Below are positions 6,514 through 15,128 of a stretch of 64,000 bases of DNA, piece after piece. Source of the DNA: an uncultured Bacteroidales bacterium (GTDB taxonomy: Bacteria > Bacteroidota > Bacteroidia > Bacteroidales > F082). How positions within the stretch are numbered: the first letter of the stretch is position 1; the number at the start of each line of letters is the position of its first letter. Position numbers and translations under genes: made by a program. Where the stretch lies: NCBI GenBank assembly GCA_946184615.1, contig CAMHFN010000004.1, forward strand, positions 62,001 through 126,000, given 5' to 3'. Under the pieces are notes generated by a model. The model had not been told where the DNA came from. It was given only the letters and a program-made list of their open reading frames with translations, and searched no databases.

Positions 6514-9012
6514 TTATTCTTCTTTTTTTGAATGGCGATGGCGATGCTTCTTTTTCTTTTTACCCTCCTCATCGTCCCCATAGCCATAGCCTCCATAACC
6601 ATAACCATAACCATAACCACCATAGCCGTAACCGTAACCATAGCCGTAGCCATAGCCGTAACCGTAGCCATAGCCGTAACCATAGCCATAGCCTCTATGT
6701 TTCTTATACTTGACGGAGTTCAGAACGACTGACAAGTTAGGATAACGGCCTGCTCTATAGATCTTGTCAAGTTCAGACACGAGGCGCTTATCCGTCTTAT
6801 TAGCACGCACCACAAACACCGTGCTGTCGGCCAAACGCTTCACAATCTCGGGGTCGGCCACAATGCCCAAAGGGACATTATCAAGGAACACATAGTCGTA
6901 ACGTTCTCGCAGGTAATCCACCAACGCATCAAGCCTCTCGCTCATGAGCAATTCGGCGGGGTTAGGTGGCACGGGGCCAGAAAAGACGACATCCAAATTC
7001 TGGGCAATCAAATCCGGGTTAATCAGTTCGTCCACGGTATCAGCCGTACCTGAGAGGTAATTGGAAACGCCCATTCTAGACTTCACTCCGAACACTTTAT
7101 TCAAAGTGGCCTTTCGGATGTCCAGGTCGACTAGCACCACTTTTTTGTTTGCCAAGGCGAAACTGGTAGCCAAGTTCGTGGACACGAAAGTCTTACCAGA
7201 ACCCACAATGAAAGAAGTGAACATGACCACTTGTCCGTTCTTACGATCATGGTTTTTCATATACTCCAGGTTAGACCGCACCAGTCGGAAAGCTTCCGAA
7301 ACCGAGTCTCTTCCATTTTCCCTAACGACAATGGCATGGTCTTTTGAACCTTCCTTGAAGGGGATTTCACCCAAGAACGGGGTCTTGGTGATGCGTTCCA
7401 CATCTGCTCCATAATGCACGGTAGTATCGAGCAACCGACGAAGCACCAACACCAGAACAGGAACCAGCAATCCAATCAAAATGCCACGCGAAACGGCCTG
7501 GCGGGGTTTGGGAGCGATAACCGTGTAGTTGGCCCAAGCTTGGTCGATGATCTTGCAAGAAGGCTCAATTTTCGGTTCATTCAACATCAATTCCTCACGT
7601 TTGGTAAGCATCGTCAGCAACAGCCCTTCCTTGATCTGTTTTTTGCTCTCAATGGCTTTCACCCGCAGCTGTTCCACAGGCACCGACTGAACCTGCGCAT
7701 TCACCGATTGGCGTCCCCTTGACACGGAAGCGATACGCGTATCCAACTCATCGTGATAGGACTGTAGCGACTCTTTTACTGTTTTTTCCAAAGTGATAAG
7801 TTCTGTCAATTTGGCCTGTGCATTGGGGTTGTTCATGGTCCCTGTCTGCTTGTACTTATTCAACAAAATTGCCATTTCGTTATATTTGTCAATCAACATG
7901 GCAGCTTTGCCTTTCAGGCCCATATTTCCCGGAATCAAGTCGTGGTCAGTGTTGCTTTCAACATAATCAATAAGATACTCCGTAAGTCCGCGTTGTGCTT
8001 CCAAATCCTTAAGTTCTTGCGAATATTCAATACTGGAAGCCACGTAAGACTGTCCATACGATTGGACATCAATAATATTATGCCTCTGTTGGAAGCTGAC
8101 CACCTGTTGCGAGATAGAATCAATGTCGCTATCGAGGTATGCGATACGGTCATCAATATATTGTGTTGAATACTTGAGAATACGCTTTTGGTCTTCCATG
8201 GAATCCTCGTTATACACATCAATCAAGGTATTCAGCACATCGGCAGCACGTGTCGGGGAAGTGTCCGACAAAGAAAGACGGAGGATGGTATTCTTTTTCT
8301 CATCGTCAGGAACCACATTCACCGCATAGCGGTATTTGGTGGCCACGGTTGCCACTGGCAGATGTTGCACCCGGATGGAGGTACCATTGAATTGATCATA
8401 ATACCAAGTATGTTTGACCATTACTTTCCCCACGGGGGTATTCACCACCTCTCCCACTCGAACTGTCATCTTAGGTGATTCGTCGTTCCCCTGAAAATTT
8501 GAAAGCTCAACGGTAGATACATCTATGGGAGTCACTACAAACGAAGCGGAAAGCTGTTCGTTAGCATCAGGGAAAAGCACTTCGATAGGTGAATCGTTAT
8601 AGAGGGTTTTGTTACGTTTAGCCAAACGGGTAGTATAGGAATAGTTCGTATTAAGATTCAACTTACGGACCACTCTCTCCATCAGTGTCTGTGACTTAAG
8701 GATAATGATCTCATTGTTGATAGAGCTCAATGCCACACCGCCGCCTGAGAATTCACTCATCAGAGCAGACGATCTTAGCGATTCCGATCCACCACTGACT
8801 CCGGTCTTCAAGAGAATGGTAGCGGAACTGGAATAGATTCTTTCCTGGCCTTTCACAATATAATAAGCAATACCAGCACCAATCAAAGCGCAAAGAATAA
8901 ACCAGTGCAGATTGTGCAGGACCAAAAACAAAATGTCTTTGAACTGTATTCCACTGGAGTTATCCTCAAGGAAGCTTACGTCTTCTGTGGTGTTTTGTTT
9001 ATTGTTTTCCAT
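6514..9012 (-). CDS. Wzc-like polysaccharide co-polymerase / BY-type tyrosine kinase with long Gly-Tyr tail
   Basis: 832 residues. Transmembrane segment 1 lies at about residues 34-56, then a Wzz-type periplasmic domain with coiled coil, then transmembrane segment 2 near residue 510-530, then a cytoplasmic BY-kinase domain. Walker A has VGSGKT with Lys607; Walker A' is VVLVDLDIRK and Walker B is YVFLDNVPLG. The C-terminus has 18 tyrosines in alternating Gly-Tyr units, followed by an acidic then basic tail. Family members autophosphorylate on the tyrosine cluster, and cycling with the phosphatase controls chain length and export with Wza. The wza gene is 23 bp upstream and the phosphatase gene 13 bp downstream. 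Confidence 0.95.
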   Translation of the reverse strand: MENNKQNTTEDVSFLEDNSSGIQFKDILFLVLHNLHWFILCALIGAGIAYYIVKGQERIYSSSATILLKTGVSGGSESLRSSALMSEFSGGGVALSSINNEIIILKSQTLMERVVRKLNLNTNYSYTTRLAKRNKTLYNDSPIEVLFPDANEQLSASFVVTPIDVSTVELSNFQGNDESPKMTVRVGEVVNTPVGKVMVKHTWYYDQFNGTSIRVQHLPVATVATKYRYAVNVVPDDEKKNTILRLSLSDTSPTRAADVLNTLIDVYNEDSMEDQKRILKYSTQYIDDRIAYLDSDIDSISQQVVSFQQRHNIIDVQSYGQSYVASSIEYSQELKDLEAQRGLTEYLIDYVESNTDHDLIPGNMGLKGKAAMLIDKYNEMAILLNKYKQTGTMNNPNAQAKLTELITLEKTVKESLQSYHDELDTRIASVSRGRQSVNAQVQSVPVEQLRVKAIESKKQIKEGLLLTMLTKREELMLNEPKIEPSCKIIDQAWANYTVIAPKPRQAVSRGILIGLLVPVLVLVLRRLLDTTVHYGADVERITKTPFLGEIPFKEGSKDHAIVVRENGRDSVSEAFRLVRSNLEYMKNHDRKNGQVVMFTSFIVGSGKTFVSTNLATSFALANKKVVLVDLDIRKATLNKVFGVKSRMGVSNYLSGTADTVDELINPDLIAQNLDVVFSGPVPPNPAELLMSERLDALVDYLRERYDYVFLDNVPLGIVADPEIVKRLADSTVFVVRANKTDKRLVSELDKIYRAGRYPNLSVVLNSVKYKKHRGYGYGYGYGYGYGYGYGYGYGYGYGGYGYGYGYGGYGYGDDEEGKKKKKHRHRHSKKEE
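6577..6693 (-). repeat. Hexanucleotide repeat tract encoding the kinase Gly-Tyr tail
   Basis: About 39 codons are built from GGN-TAY hexamers (on plus: GCC/ACC alternating with ATA/GTA), interrupted twice by an extra glycine codon. The unit length of 6 bp means slippage changes the tyrosine number without breaking the frame. Synonymous variation (ATA/GTA, ACC/GCC) shows the array is not freshly homogenised. Confidence 0.9.
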
Positions 9013-9035
9013 AAGCTGTTGAACCTATTAATACA

Positions 9036-9818
9036 TTATTCCTTTCCCGTAATAATCATATATAACATCGCTGTCGAGGAAATCAATGCAGCCACCGCTG
9101 ACACGATATTCATCGAAGTGTTTAAAGCATTCTGCGTATAAGCCCTACGGAACGATTGGGTAACGATGATGTCATTTTGTTGAAGCAAAAAGAATTCATC
9201 ATAAAACACATCGGTAGAGCGTGGATCCAGGAAATGGGTGACAATTTTTCCATTCTCTTCACGCATCACGGCAATTTTGTCGCGTTTTGTGAACTGGTTC
9301 AAGCCACCCGCCATGGCAAGAGCTTCGAGGAAGGTGCAGCGCTCATTTTCGATATTCAGCACTTTGCCACCGTCAGCGGTCCCCAACACAAACACTCTGA
9401 AGTTCATAAACCTCACATCGACCATGGGTTCGTTCATATAGCCCCCTTCGATAAGTTTTTGGGTGATGAGATCCTGCAATTGGATTCGGGTCATACCTTT
9501 CACATGCAGTTTTCCCAAAGTAGGGAACTGGATATCTCCATTGACATCGACCAGGTAACCTATGGCGTTTTGTCTTACAATATCTTGAGTATTGCCAAAG
9601 GGGTTAAACGGCTCGGCAAGCTCTTTTTCGTCGCCCACACCAATGACGGTGATACGTAATTGATCATAGGGACTAATCAGCGCCTCGAAGTTTCCGCTCA
9701 AAGGGATTGTTTGGTTATGTTTCAAGTTTTGCAGGTAACTCACTTCTTTGGAAGTGACGCAAGAACTCACGGCAATCAACAGTATAACAAAAGAAAGAAT
9801 TGATCTGAAACGCTTCAT
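9036..9818 (-). CDS. Wza-like outer-membrane polysaccharide export lipoprotein
   Basis: 260 residues. A lipoprotein signal ends in VSSC (Cys20). It is followed by a polysaccharide-export (Poly_export) domain with SPYDQLRITVIG and an SLBB-like domain (VFVLGTADGGKV). A hydrophobic segment near the C-terminus (AAVAALISSTAMLYMIITG) takes the place of the outer-membrane helix of Wza. It forms the outer-membrane exit channel for capsule or exopolysaccharide and works with the BY-kinase encoded 23 bp downstream. A TAATTTTG box at 9852-9845 could give the export module its own transcription start. Confidence 0.93.
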   Translation of the reverse strand: MKRFRSILSFVILLIAVSSCVTSKEVSYLQNLKHNQTIPLSGNFEALISPYDQLRITVIGVGDEKELAEPFNPFGNTQDIVRQNAIGYLVDVNGDIQFPTLGKLHVKGMTRIQLQDLITQKLIEGGYMNEPMVDVRFMNFRVFVLGTADGGKVLNIENERCTFLEALAMAGGLNQFTKRDKIAVMREENGKIVTHFLDPRSTDVFYDEFFLLQQNDIIVTQSFRRAYTQNALNTSMNIVSAVAALISSTAMLYMIITGKE

Positions 9819-9844
9819 AACACTAAAAATATTTCAATGAAAAT

Positions 9845-9852
9845 GCAAAATT
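9845..9852 (-). promoter_or_regulatory. Internal -7 box (TAATTTTG) ahead of wza
   Basis: CAAAATTA on plus reads TAATTTTG on minus, a perfect TAnnTTTG match 27 nt upstream of the wza ATG and overlapping the stop codon of the deacetylase-like gene. No convincing -33 TTG at 19-20 nt was found, so it may be a weak internal start. Confidence 0.45.
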
Positions 9853-10660
9853 ACATTTTTTTCCAATACCATGCCACTAATTTCTCATAACACTTAGCCA
9901 GTACTGGATGTTTTTTCGCTGCCATTTTGATACGATTTCGGATAAACTCCCTAACATGAAGGAAAAACCACTGAAATCCATTGTCTGACCATAGCGTATG
10001 TGCCAATATCAACGCAGTTTCGGGGAAGGTTTTATTGGCAATCGCTTCGATAATTTGTTGAGAATGGTGAAATGAAAGACCGAAATGGTTCACCACGATG
10101 TCACGAACAGCAAAACGGCCTCCATCCCACGCATACCCCGTATCCGTGAGATAATACACGCTGTCAAAATCGATGGAAAGGTAGGGCTCGCCCACCAAGC
10201 CATAATCCTCCAACGAATGGTTTTGCCACAGCAAACGGTTGTCGTATTTTGAAGTTGAGCTACCATGCATACACACCGACCTCACAGGATAGTATTGGCG
10301 GAAATAGGCGAGATTCGTCTCGAACGACTCCCATGCTTTTGTTATGTCGCCATTCGCTGTCGACAAATCTTCGTAATGATACCCCACCTCATGTCCCATT
10401 TTGACGATTTCACGAATCACTTCCGGCACATTGCTTTGTTTGACAACACGGAAAAAATACGTAGCTTGAATACCAAGACCGTGTTCAACTTGGGCCATCT
10501 TCAACGCATTTCTAGCCAGTTCATCCACATCATGACGCATCACGATGACCTTTCCCTTGGCAGGATGTACCATAAACTCCTCAAAGGTCTGGAACTGGTA
10601 GCCAGCGCGTTGAAAAGATTCAAGCAGGGTCCGATACGTTTTCAGGGTAAAGTCTCGCAT
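9851..10660 (-). CDS. Polysaccharide deacetylase-like (NodB-fold) protein
   Basis: 269 residues. NodB-homology features are visible: the metal motif region VMRHDVDE near residues 40-47, then TYFFRV, and GHEVGYHYEDL. The second motif lacks the usual HxxxH second histidine, as in a subgroup common in polysaccharide loci that may have altered activity. The family removes N- or O-acetyl groups from sugars, often outside the cytoplasm, but no signal peptide is visible here. Its start overlaps the preceding deacetylase gene by 41 bp, implying translational coupling. The substrate is unknown. Confidence 0.78.
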   Translation of the reverse strand: MRDFTLKTYRTLLESFQRAGYQFQTFEEFMVHPAKGKVIVMRHDVDELARNALKMAQVEHGLGIQATYFFRVVKQSNVPEVIREIVKMGHEVGYHYEDLSTANGDITKAWESFETNLAYFRQYYPVRSVCMHGSSTSKYDNRLLWQNHSLEDYGLVGEPYLSIDFDSVYYLTDTGYAWDGGRFAVRDIVVNHFGLSFHHSQQIIEAIANKTFPETALILAHTLWSDNGFQWFFLHVREFIRNRIKMAAKKHPVLAKCYEKLVAWYWKKM

Positions 10661-11585
10661 GATTCAGACAGGTCTTTTGATACAAATCTTTACATGTAAT
10701 AAACTCAAAACCTTTCTTTTGGAAAAAAGCCAATTCGTGTTCATAAATAGGCAAGGCTTTTTCGCCCAGATTTTTCACTTTGAGTTTATGGCGCAACACA
10801 TCCCCCAACAGGTAAGCGATGTAATTGCTGGCCCTTCGTTCAATCTTGCCTCCCTCCCGGTCCTCATCAATAAACTCATTCGGGTGGGTGAGAAACACAA
10901 ACTGCCTTCCGTTGCACAAGGTCTCCCAATACAACATCCGCCGAGTGGCTCGATTCAACCAGGGTGCGATGCGCATGAACGTACCAATATAAGGGAATCC
11001 CATGGCTGAGATGGGAGCTTCCAAAACGGAAGAATCCCCTTTTCTAAAGATGTTGTCCTCTCTTACAAAATAAGCCTTACGGGGAGCGGTAATCCAATGC
11101 AGTTTTTTCAAAGCCCCAAAGGAGAACATCATGTCAAATCGTTGTGAGGAGACGGAGCTGTCCACCTTGAATCCCGCTTCCCGCATAATGGAAGAAAAGC
11201 CCTTGTCTACACGGGCGGCAGGGGCGCGGAAAGAAACCACTTCCTCCCCTATGATGTCCTCAAGAATCTGTTTCGACTGTTTCAGATGCGACAGTTGTTC
11301 CTCGGGCGACAGCACATCAAAAGCCTGAGCGACCTCATGCGTCAAGCCGTGGGAGCCCACTTCGTGACCACGCTCATAGGCCATTTTCACCACCTCAGGG
11401 AAAAGTTGGGCGATGTGTCCCGTATAGAAAAACGTCGCCTTAACTCCATACTTATCGTAGAGGTCCAACAACCGAGGCATGCCTTGGGCAAGCACATACT
11501 CCCCTGTCTTGTCTCGAAGTTTGTGATTTAGAATTGACGTGGTTTCCACGTCGTTGGTAATTAGGCAGATCCTATCTTTTGCCAT
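10620..11585 (-). CDS. Polysaccharide deacetylase family protein
   Basis: 321 residues starting at ATG 11585-11583; a TTG 12 bp upstream is less likely. NodB-fold motifs: ITNDVE near the N-terminus replaces the usual TFDD, HGLTH supplies the HxxxH metal ligands, and FRAPA matches the third motif. It therefore looks more complete than its downstream neighbour. Predicted role: hydrolysis of an acetamido or acetyl group on a sugar of the locus polysaccharide. It lies 21 bp after the KAS III gene and overlaps the next deacetylase by 41 bp. Confidence 0.82.
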   Translation of the reverse strand: MAKDRICLITNDVETTSILNHKLRDKTGEYVLAQGMPRLLDLYDKYGVKATFFYTGHIAQLFPEVVKMAYERGHEVGSHGLTHEVAQAFDVLSPEEQLSHLKQSKQILEDIIGEEVVSFRAPAARVDKGFSSIMREAGFKVDSSVSSQRFDMMFSFGALKKLHWITAPRKAYFVREDNIFRKGDSSVLEAPISAMGFPYIGTFMRIAPWLNRATRRMLYWETLCNGRQFVFLTHPNEFIDEDREGGKIERRASNYIAYLLGDVLRHKLKVKNLGEKALPIYEHELAFFQKKGFEFITCKDLYQKTCLNHARLYPENVSDPA

Positions 11586-11606
11586 ACTTATAAACAACCT
11601 AATTCT

Positions 11607-12614
11607 TCAGAATCTGAACATGACTCCTCCCCAGGAATAGCCTAAACCCTGCGCAACCGATAACACTTTGTAGCCTTGCTGAATGGCCCCTTCGTTCAAG
11701 GCTTCTTTCAAGGCAATGGGAATCGTGGACGAAACCGTGTTGCCCATACGCTCAAAACAGCAGTAATACTTCTCTGGTGCAATCTTCATCTTAACACGCT
11801 GTAAGTTGGCTATGTACTTATTGGCCTGATGGTAAACATGCAAATCGATGTCATCCATGCCACAGCCGTTTTTTTGCAATACTTCTTCGATCAATCCTGG
11901 AATGCGGTCGAGCGTATAGTTCAAGATCTCGGTGCCGTTCATGTACAAATAATCCGACGATTTCGGATTTCCGAAATTATCAAATTGCAAATCATCAAGA
12001 GGTGTTTTCTGGCGTGAAGCGCCCGTCTTCACAATCAGGTTTTCCGCTCCATTGCCATCAGTGCCAAAACTGAATTCTCCAATCTCGGCAAATCCATTAT
12101 GACTCACCAGTGTTGCTGCCGCACCATCACCAAAGATGGTTCGATTGCCTTTGTCACGCGGATGAAGGTATTTCGAATAGGTCTCTGCTGTCAAAAGCAA
12201 CACGCGCTTTGCCATGCCACTCAAAACAAGCCCTTTGGCGAATGAAAGACCAAAAATCCAGCCAGAGCATCCCAGATTCACATCCACGGCACCGATATGA
12301 TTTGCCAAGCCTAGGCGTTGCTGGATCAGGCAAGCTGTTGTGGGGAGGAAATAATCTGGACTCTGCGTGCAAAAAATCAGGAAATCAACCGATTGCCGCT
12401 GTATGTCATATTCAGCAAACAACTTCTCTGCCGCGTTCACTGCGAGATCGGAGGCAGTCTCTTGCTCTGCAACCACATGTCGCTCAGCAATGCCCAATTT
12501 CTTCATGATCTTCTCTTCGGTCCATTCTGGGAACTCCTTTGCCAGTTCCGCATTGGTCAACACCTTTTCTGGAAGGTCATAAGCCAATGCTTCGATATAA
12601 GCTTTCATCATCAT
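11607..12614 (-). CDS. 3-oxoacyl-ACP synthase III-like (KAS III / FabH family)
   Basis: 335 residues from the ATG at 12614-12612, which overlaps the SDR stop codon as TGATG. The thiolase-fold catalytic triad is complete: Cys116 (NLGCSGW), His262 (YHQANKYI) and Asn292 (MGNTVSS). KAS III enzymes condense an acyl-CoA with malonyl-ACP to make a 3-oxoacyl-ACP. Being inside a polysaccharide operon next to SDR, ACP and FabD genes indicates a dedicated acyl-supply role rather than the general fatty-acid starter enzyme. An acyl-O/S transferring KAS III relative (CerJ-like) is an alternative. Confidence 0.88.
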   Translation of the reverse strand: MMMKAYIEALAYDLPEKVLTNAELAKEFPEWTEEKIMKKLGIAERHVVAEQETASDLAVNAAEKLFAEYDIQRQSVDFLIFCTQSPDYFLPTTACLIQQRLGLANHIGAVDVNLGCSGWIFGLSFAKGLVLSGMAKRVLLLTAETYSKYLHPRDKGNRTIFGDGAAATLVSHNGFAEIGEFSFGTDGNGAENLIVKTGASRQKTPLDDLQFDNFGNPKSSDYLYMNGTEILNYTLDRIPGLIEEVLQKNGCGMDDIDLHVYHQANKYIANLQRVKMKIAPEKYYCCFERMGNTVSSTIPIALKEALNEGAIQQGYKVLSVAQGLGYSWGGVMFRF

Positions 12615-13363
12615 CAAACTAAAGTATAACCACCATCGATCTTCAATTCCGTTCCAGTCACCCAGGAAGAGGCATCCGACAAAAGGTATATAATTCCATT
12701 CGCCACATCTTCGGGCGCTCCAAAGCGTTTGAGAGGAAACAGTTTCTTCAACTCGTCAATATCTTGCGTCAGCGTGTCTTGTGCCGACTGAAACAACTCG
12801 GTCATAATCATACCCGGATGCACACAATTCACACGTATGCCTTGAGGTGCCAGATCCAATGCCGCGGCCTTAGCGAAGCCGCTCAAAGCACTTTTGGTAG
12901 CTGCATATAGTGCTTCGCCATGGCGCACGCTATCGTTTCCCGAGATTGAAGAGGTGAAAACGACAGAAGAAGGTCGGTTCAGTTTCTTACGAGCCACCAG
13001 GCAACGAGTCAGCCAAATGGCAGAGAACACATTGGTCTGCGAAAGGTCATACCAGTCGTTCTCCTTCATAAACTTAATCATGCCAATGCTTGTGACCCCT
13101 GCGTTGTGCGAAACGCCGTCAAGTTGCGGCAGGTGCTCTACCATCGCTTCAACTGAATGGTGATCTGTCAAATCGGCCGCAAGGACAATATGTCCATCGC
13201 CTTCCAACATGGCAAGCGTCTGGGCAAGACGTTCTTGGTTACGGCCATTGATGACCAACTTGGCGCCCATTTTGGCGCATTCCACTGCCACACCTCGTCC
13301 TATACCCGATGAGGCTCCCGTCACAAGGATGGTCTTCCCTTCCAACAAAAACTGGTTACCCAT
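12614..13363 (-). CDS. Short-chain dehydrogenase/reductase, FabG-like 3-oxoacyl-ACP reductase
   Basis: 249 residues from ATG 13363-13361; its start overlaps the ACP stop as TGATG. The Rossmann motif TGASSGIG is at residues 15-22, NAG at 87-89, catalytic Ser near 138-141, and Tyr153/Lys157 (YAATK). This is the classical SDR signature of NAD(P)H-dependent carbonyl reductases. Sandwiched between ACP and KAS III genes, reduction of 3-oxoacyl-ACP to 3-hydroxyacyl-ACP is the most economical role. A sugar or other substrate cannot be excluded from sequence alone. Confidence 0.88.
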   Translation of the reverse strand: MGNQFLLEGKTILVTGASSGIGRGVAVECAKMGAKLVINGRNQERLAQTLAMLEGDGHIVLAADLTDHHSVEAMVEHLPQLDGVSHNAGVTSIGMIKFMKENDWYDLSQTNVFSAIWLTRCLVARKKLNRPSSVVFTSSISGNDSVRHGEALYAATKSALSGFAKAAALDLAPQGIRVNCVHPGMIMTELFQSAQDTLTQDIDELKKLFPLKRFGAPEDVANGIIYLLSDASSWVTGTELKIDGGYTLV

Positions 13364-13590
13364 CAAAGTTTCTGGATAAAGTTATAAAGATCCTCGATGG
13401 TTGTGCAGGCCAACAAGTTAGAGCCCGTAATACGTTTTTCCATCTCAGCGTCTACCATAGTAATGACGGAGAGTGCCGTAAGAGACCCCCATTCGTCCAA
13501 TTCTTTGTAATCGGTGGAAGGGGTGAATTGATCGACCGGCGTTTCGTCAAACTGTTCGGCAAAAATTTGCACAAATTGATCTAATGTCAT
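13363..13590 (-). CDS. Acyl carrier protein (dedicated)
   Basis: 75 residues from ATG 13590-13588, which overlaps the FabD stop as ATGA; the longer frame to 13632 lies inside fabD and is rejected. The carrier motif is EWGSLTAL with Ser36 as the phosphopantetheine site; Gly replaces the Asp of the usual DSL, as in specialised ACPs. The protein is acidic and of ACP size. It is coupled to malonyl transacylase, reductase and KAS III genes, so it probably carries the growing acyl chain for a locus-specific modification. Confidence 0.85.
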   Translation of the reverse strand: MTLDQFVQIFAEQFDETPVDQFTPSTDYKELDEWGSLTALSVITMVDAEMEKRITGSNLLACTTIEDLYNFIQKL

Positions 13591-14516
13591 GATAATATAG
13601 GTTTTAAATGTTGATAATCTTTTAAATCCCAAATGGAGCGCACATCGTTTTCAGGGCACATACGCGCTACGATTTTTTGTAGTGTATCATCCGTCCCGAC
13701 CTCAAAATATGTGCCAACGCCATCCGCCTGCATATTACGGACCATCGACGTCCAAAGCACAGGATGTGTGATATGCTCTATCAAATTGGCTTTCAACTCT
13801 TCTGGGGCTGTATGAGGCTTACCGTCCACGCATTGGTAAATAGGACAATTGGGCTCTCTGAACGAGGTCTTCTGGATGATTTCACCCAATTCCTCACGTG
13901 CTTCGTTCATATAAGGCGAGTGGAACGCCCCTCCGATACCCAGAAGAACCGCCTTCTTAGCACCTTCCTCCTTCAACCGTTTCAATGTAGTGCGGATTCC
14001 CATTTTGCTACCCGTAATCACCACCTGACCTGGGCCATTGAAATTGGCCAAATACACGGGTTCATTTGTTTCTTCCCATATTTCCTGGATACGTTTCTCA
14101 ACATATTCTTCAGACAAACCGATGACAGCCCCCATCGCCGTAGGGGTTTTCTCGCAAGCCTTTTGGCCAAACAAAGCTCTGTGATAGACCAAATTGAGCC
14201 CGTCTTCAAAGCTCAGGCTCCCATTTACGACCAAAGCGGCAAATTCTCCAAGCGAATGACCCGCCACCACATCGGGAACAACGGTTTTCTGGCTCAAGGC
14301 AGCAGCCACTTCATAGATGAAGACAGCAGGTTGGGTATTCTTCGTCTCCATCAACTCAAGTTCAGAGCCAAAGAACATCACATCAGTGATGCGCCGGCCA
14401 AAGAAATCATTCGCACGTTCAAACAAAGCCTTAGCTTGGGGGAAAGCCTCATACAGCTCTTTCCCCATACCTTCTTTTTGACAGCCTTGGCCAGGAAATA
14501 TCAAAGCGGTTTTCAT
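13587..14516 (-). CDS. fabD: Malonyl-CoA:ACP transacylase (FabD-like)
   Basis: 309 residues, normal FabD length. The PGQG motif near residue 8 and the nucleophile motif GHSLGEF with Ser88 are present, as is the later AFHSPYM histidine region. It loads malonyl groups onto ACP phosphopantetheine. It overlaps the upstream LbH acyltransferase gene and the downstream ACP gene by 4 bp each (ATGA), so the whole set is translationally coupled. Location inside the polysaccharide operon suggests it charges the adjacent ACP; I cannot exclude that it is also the genome's main FabD. Confidence 0.92.
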   Translation of the reverse strand: MKTALIFPGQGCQKEGMGKELYEAFPQAKALFERANDFFGRRITDVMFFGSELELMETKNTQPAVFIYEVAAALSQKTVVPDVVAGHSLGEFAALVVNGSLSFEDGLNLVYHRALFGQKACEKTPTAMGAVIGLSEEYVEKRIQEIWEETNEPVYLANFNGPGQVVITGSKMGIRTTLKRLKEEGAKKAVLLGIGGAFHSPYMNEAREELGEIIQKTSFREPNCPIYQCVDGKPHTAPEELKANLIEHITHPVLWTSMVRNMQADGVGTYFEVGTDDTLQKIVARMCPENDVRSIWDLKDYQHLKPILS

Positions 14517-15088
14517 TCTTCTGTCAGTTTATCTTTCATTAATCTAGAAAAATCAACTTTCTTGCGTGCTGGGTTACCCACCACTATGGTACAAGGATCC
14601 ACTTTCTTGTCCACCACGGATCCAGCCGAAACGATGGCATACTCACCAACTTCAGTGCCACAGAGCACGGCACTCTTCACCCCGATCCAAGCTCCTTTTC
14701 GAATGACCACAGGAGCCACTTTGGGCTCGATGACACCTTCAAAATGGGGATAAGGATTCATGTGAGCTATCACCGTCACCTCACCAGCCAGTGAAACATC
14801 ATCTTCAATATAAACGAATTCCGGATAGGCATTGTCAATGACGCAATGCATTCCCAGATACACATTCTTCCCAATATGGACGCCTCGCCAGCGATTCATC
14901 TTAACTCGCCATCCGTTGAGTGGACAAAAATACGACAATCGCGCCAAAATGATATTTTTTATCTTTCTAAATGCGAAATGCAATGGGCTCATATTACGTC
15001 TGGCACCGGCACTTTTAACTGCCTCGCCCAGTTTTTTGTCCCCCCCATAGAAAGGGATTGTTCTCGGTTCTTGTATGTCGAACTGCAT
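14513..15088 (-). CDS. Left-handed beta-helix (LbH) acyltransferase, WcaF-like
   Basis: 191 residues. Hexapeptide repeats run through the C-terminal two thirds (VHIGKNVYLG, VVIRKGAWIG, TEVGEYAIVSAGSVV). They end with the family pattern VVGNPARK. The layout matches WcaF-type acetyltransferases that transfer acyl groups to sugar hydroxyls or amines. It begins the acyl-ACP module and overlaps fabD by 4 bp. It is therefore the best candidate to use the acyl-ACP made by FabD, ACP, SDR and KAS III, although acetyl-CoA remains the usual donor for this family. Confidence 0.85.
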   Translation of the reverse strand: MQFDIQEPRTIPFYGGDKKLGEAVKSAGARRNMSPLHFAFRKIKNIILARLSYFCPLNGWRVKMNRWRGVHIGKNVYLGMHCVIDNAYPEFVYIEDDVSLAGEVTVIAHMNPYPHFEGVIEPKVAPVVIRKGAWIGVKSAVLCGTEVGEYAIVSAGSVVDKKVDPCTIVVGNPARKKVDFSRLMKDKLTEE

Positions 15089-15128
15089 ATCTTTCTGTGT
15101 TATTCCTTACTTAAAATCCCTTTGTTCC

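Noticed and set aside
6501-6689. N-terminal extension of the CpsB-like frame with a MAMVTAMATV-type sequence
   Set aside because: It is an alternative-frame reading of the kinase GY-repeat DNA. The family start is the ATG at 6500.
6577-6693. Possible CRISPR-like direct repeats
   Set aside because: Units are 6 bp, coding and contiguous, with no spacers; they encode the kinase tail.
13764-14753. Long plus-strand open frame (329 codons) opposite fabD
   Set aside because: It is antisense to a clear FabD gene, has no recognisable domain and reflects codon bias.
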